Assembly: GCF_022701175.1 (NCBI RefSeq)
Contig: NZ_CP078088.1
Location: 186,001 to 250,000, forward strand
Length of the DNA stretch: 64,000 nucleotides
Direction of reading: 5' to 3'
DNA from: Allobaculum sp. Allo2
GTDB taxonomy: Bacteria; Bacillota_I; Bacilli_A; Erysipelotrichales; Erysipelotrichaceae
The notes below the pieces were generated by a model. It was not told where the DNA came from and ran no database searches. It worked only from the letters and a program-made list of their open reading frames with translations. Below, piece by piece: positions 61,216 through 64,000 of this stretch (position 1 is its first letter; each line of letters begins with the position of its first letter). Both the position numbers and the translations under genes were made by a program.

Positions 61216-62544
61216 TTATTCTTCATTTCCTCCAACAGCAGCTTCCTCGAAGAGAATGGATGGAGCGGCTGTGCTGCGCATTTCCCATTTCAGGTCATCG
61301 CCGACAGCCTCTACATGATTCATCAGATCGATAAAGTTTCCGGCTACAGTAATCAGAGTCAGCGGACGAACTTTCCGGCCGTTTTCCACCAGATAGCCCT
61401 TGGCCTGTAAAGAAAAGTTCGTACTGACAAAATCAATGCCGGCATGCATTCCCGCAAGTTCGCTGATCACTACACCATTGTCCATTTTTTTCAAAAGAGA
61501 GTCAAAAGAATTCGGGCCCGACACAATATAAAGGTTCATGCTGGAAACGGTAGTTGCACCGCCGCCGGAACGGAATCCGTTGCCGGTGGATTCGGCATCC
61601 ATTTTCAGCGCAGACTTGGTGTTGTGGAGAACGGTTTCAAAAACGCCGTCGCGAACGACTGTTTTTGTATATGTCGGACGGCCTTCGTCGTCATAGTTCC
61701 GTAAGAAGAGCGCGTCTTCATTGCGCGGATCGTCCACGATCGTGATCTGATCCGAGAAGATTTTCTGGCCGACCTTGCCGCATAACGGCGAAATGCCGCG
61801 GGCGATCGACGTACCGTAAAACATCCCTTCCAGGCAGGAGAAGAGCGTCGACATGGCTTCGTTGTTGAAGATGACTTTGCAGGTGCGGCTGCTCAGCGAT
61901 TTGGCGCCGATCTGGTCCTGCACGCGCGTAACCAGACGCTTTACGAACGCGTCCTGATCGAAATCATCGAGATCGTAGACGATTTCTACACGGTAGTCGT
62001 CATATACTTCCCCGTTATCGCGCATCGTAATCTGCGCGGCGATCACCTGATACTGGTAGGCGCTGGACACTTCCGTCCCCAGCGAGTTGGTCAGCTCGCT
62101 GCTCACTTCGGCGCTTTCAAAAGAAAGTTCATTGACCAGACTGACGCGGCTGTCGGCAGCCAGAAGCTTGTCTTCCAGAGACGCGAGCACTTCCTTAATG
62201 TGCGCCGGATCGGCCGGTTTCCAGGTCTTTTTCGAAATGGTCTCTTCGCATTCCATCGGTCCGACAAGAACGTCCTTTTCCGATTCCGAAATGCGGTCGG
62301 CATTATCGCGAAGCTGACCGAGAATTTCGTCCATGTCTTCGTCTTCGATTTTTTCGAGCGATGTCGAAACGATTTTTCCATTGGCCATGGCGCGCAGCGA
62401 AGTGGAAAGAATACGGGATGTCGTAAACGAATCCATCGTATGGTCAAACCACTGCAGAGAACGGGACGTCTGCCGCGTCTGCGCGATTTCGAGGCCTTCC
62501 AGTCCAAGCTGGGCTGACCGTTCAATCCATGCCTGCTTATTCAT
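61216..62544 (-). CDS. TldE/PmbA-family metalloprotease subunit
   Basis: Intact, 442 residues. LQWFDHTMDSFTTSRILSTS and SFDSLLKKMDNGVVISELAG are PmbA/TldE features, and ATTVSSMNLYIVSGPNSF and VRPLTLITVAGNFIDLMNHV follow. TldE has no HExxxH and works with TldD to cut peptides. Its start overlaps tldD by 8 bases. Confidence 0.9.
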   Translation of the reverse strand: MNKQAWIERSAQLGLEGLEIAQTRQTSRSLQWFDHTMDSFTTSRILSTSLRAMANGKIVSTSLEKIEDEDMDEILGQLRDNADRISESEKDVLVGPMECEETISKKTWKPADPAHIKEVLASLEDKLLAADSRVSLVNELSFESAEVSSELTNSLGTEVSSAYQYQVIAAQITMRDNGEVYDDYRVEIVYDLDDFDQDAFVKRLVTRVQDQIGAKSLSSRTCKVIFNNEAMSTLFSCLEGMFYGTSIARGISPLCGKVGQKIFSDQITIVDDPRNEDALFLRNYDDEGRPTYTKTVVRDGVFETVLHNTKSALKMDAESTGNGFRSGGGATTVSSMNLYIVSGPNSFDSLLKKMDNGVVISELAGMHAGIDFVSTNFSLQAKGYLVENGRKVRPLTLITVAGNFIDLMNHVEAVGDDLKWEMRSTAAPSILFEEAAVGGNEE

Positions 62545-63925
62545 TTGCGGTACCTCCTACAGTAATGGAGCTGACCCGGATGGCCGGCTGGCCGACATTG
62601 GTCGGAATCGATCCGGAAACCGATCCGCACATACCCTGCGCGAGTTCCAGGTTGTCGCTGACCATATCAATGTTCTGAAGAATTTCTGCACCGCTTCCGA
62701 TCAGCATGGCGCCGATAACGGGATCGGTGATTTTTCCGTCTTCAATCAGGTAGCCTTCGTTTACGCCGAAGTTGAATTCACCGGTGTTCGGATTGACCGA
62801 ACCGCCGCCCATCGAACGGCAGTACAGACCGAAGGAAATGTCCTTGAACATGTCTTCTTTCTTATCCGTTCCCGGTGCGATGAACGTATTGCTCATGCGG
62901 CTAGTCGGTTCGTACTTGTACGATTCGCGACGGCCGCTTCCCGAAGACGGCGTATTCATGCGGCGGCCGTTAAGACGGTCAACCATGTACTGGGTCAGAA
63001 CGCCGTGATCGATCAGCAGTCGTTTCTGCTGCGGGTTGCCTTCGTCATCCATGTTCTGGGAACCCCATTCGCCCGGAATCGTTCCATCGTCCCAGGCGCT
63101 GACTTTTTCGCTGGCGATTTTTCGCCTTTCCGGTTGGAAAATACCGAAAGTTTTTGGCGACGCTGGTCGCTTCAAGGGAATGGCCGCAGGCTTCGTGGAA
63201 AATGACGCCGCCAAAGCCGTTATCAATAATGACCGGCATCACACCGCTGGGCGCCGGTTTGGCGCGAAGCAGTACGAGGGCAATTCGAGCCGCCTCTTTC
63301 GCCATCTCTTCTGGCGAATGGTCACCTTCAAAATATTCGAGGCCTTTGGAAGCGCCCGGTGCAGTGTAGGCGGACTGCACATTGTCGCCTTCGCGCGCAT
63401 ACGCCTGAACGGCCATACGGCTTCTCTGTCTTGTATCCGCCTTGAACAGACCGTCCGAATTGGCGATCTGCACGTCCTGATGAATGGACGACAGCGAAGC
63501 GCTGGCTTTAAAAATCCGTTCATCATAGCCGCGGGCCGTCTTGATGGCCCGATCGAGCAGAGCGAGTTTTTCTCGTCTTCCGTCTTGAACGGGTCCTGTT
63601 CGACTGGGGAAATGTTTTCCGCCCGGCTCAGTTCATTCAGAACGACGTTTTTCCCTCTTCTTTTTCCCGATGGCGCTTCGCAGATCGTCTACGATGCCCT
63701 CGAGAACTTCCATATCCATTTCATCGGTGTAGCCGTAAACCGATGAAGTTCCTTTATACAGACGAATCCCCGCTCCGGCGCGTACGCTCGCGCTGATATT
63801 CTCAACGTTGTCATCGAGCTGCGTCATCGACTGCGTGTGGGTTTCTTCTTCAAAAATCTCCGCAAAATCCGCTTCCGATTTCATGGCGCGGTTCAGGAGT
63901 ACTTCTACTTGTTCTTTTTGAGCAT
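62537..63925 (-). CDS. TldD-family metalloprotease subunit (3-4 frameshifts)
   Basis: About 463 residues. The metal site is VIFHEACGHSLEATSVAKNF (HExxxH). TQLDDNVENISASVRAGAGI is the N-terminal part and GGGSVNPNTGEFNFGVNEGY the C-terminal part. The start MLKKEQVEVLLNRAMKSEAD needs one A added near 63912; further frame changes lie near 63650, 63570 and 63140. GAGGAG is spaced 8 bases before the ATG. TldD/TldE complexes process peptides such as microcin precursors in other bacteria. Confidence 0.9.
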
Positions 63926-64000
63926 TTTTATCACTCCTCTATCTTTTCAGTATACCGCAGGACACAAGCCCTCTTCCACAAGGGGCAGAGCGGCCTGGAT
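63926..64000 (-). promoter_or_regulatory. Partial upstream region of tldD
   Basis: A TATACT -10-like sequence at 63951-63956 on the minus strand, about 25 bp before the tldD start. No clear -35 is visible before the window ends. Confidence 0.4.

Overview
This 64 kb window looks like a chromosomal stretch of a Gram-positive, low-oxygen Bacillota. The base composition is moderately high GC, there are AGGAGG-type ribosome binding sites throughout, the dihydroorotate dehydrogenase is the two-subunit PyrK/PyrD type, there is a fru PTS operon, and lipoprotein signal peptides are frequent. An Erysipelotrichales relative is my best guess, by inference only. No rRNA, tRNA, CRISPR array, phage module or insertion sequence was recognised. 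Most genes are on the minus strand; plus-strand genes lie near 27.0-30.3, 33.1-33.9, 38.7-39.2 and 51.8-53.7 kb.

The most important property for a reader is technical. More than half of the protein genes are broken by one-base frameshifts. Nearly every one I resolved is repaired by adding one base to a run of identical bases (A, T, G or C), and housekeeping genes are hit as often as accessory ones. I read these as homopolymer deletions in the assembly, not pseudogenes, and I give each gene as one corrected unit. guaA has three such deletions that cancel, so its reading frame looks open but contains false internal sequence.

Layout. 0-3.4 kb: a large secreted multidomain glycoside-hydrolase-like protein with a LacI/CcpA-type palindrome upstream. 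3.9-13.8 kb: MATE pump, class I aminotransferase, YtcJ-like amidohydrolase, oligopeptide-binding lipoprotein, adenine deaminase, hexapeptide acetyltransferase, GNAT. 14.0-15.7 kb: guaA with a clear promoter. 15.8-19.8 kb: a tightly overlapping rarA-tsaE-tsaB-rimI cluster followed by tsaD, covering tRNA t6A modification. 20.0-24.6 kb: a zinc-ribbon membrane protein translationally coupled to a TPM-domain protein, then two secreted DUF5648-repeat proteins. 24.8-30.3 kb: a second solute-binding lipoprotein, an M32 carboxypeptidase and an MFS transporter. 30.5-33.9 kb: a cytidylate-kinase-like protein, pyrE, a 39-residue membrane protein, and a pair of small paralogous helical proteins with strong start sites.

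34.1-38.3 kb: fruR-fruK-fruA operon with phased operator-like repeats upstream. 38.7-39.2 kb: an Ltp-type lipoprotein. 39.5-49.4 kb: FNT-family channel and the pyrimidine genes in transcription order pyrB-pyrC-carA-carB-pyrK-pyrD-pyrF. There is no pyrR in the window and the pyrB leader is too short for attenuation; a perfect palindrome sits at the predicted start point instead. 49.4-50.25 kb: an unusual diverged tandem repeat array just upstream of pyrB. 50.3-64.0 kb: a nuclease lipoprotein, a lone CBS protein, a short CNNM/CorC-type protein, a second MATE pump, cupin-type phosphoglucose isomerase, YtqB-like methyltransferase, RmuC, CCA-adding enzyme, a DUF3955-like membrane protein, SseB, and the TldD/TldE protease pair.

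Together these genes cover de novo pyrimidine synthesis, purine salvage and GMP synthesis, sugar uptake by PTS, peptide uptake and breakdown, tRNA maturation and several efflux systems. I did not find a single convincing new multi-gene system. The best leads are the repeat array before pyrB, the small helical paralogs, the phased fru operator and the TPM/zinc-ribbon pair.
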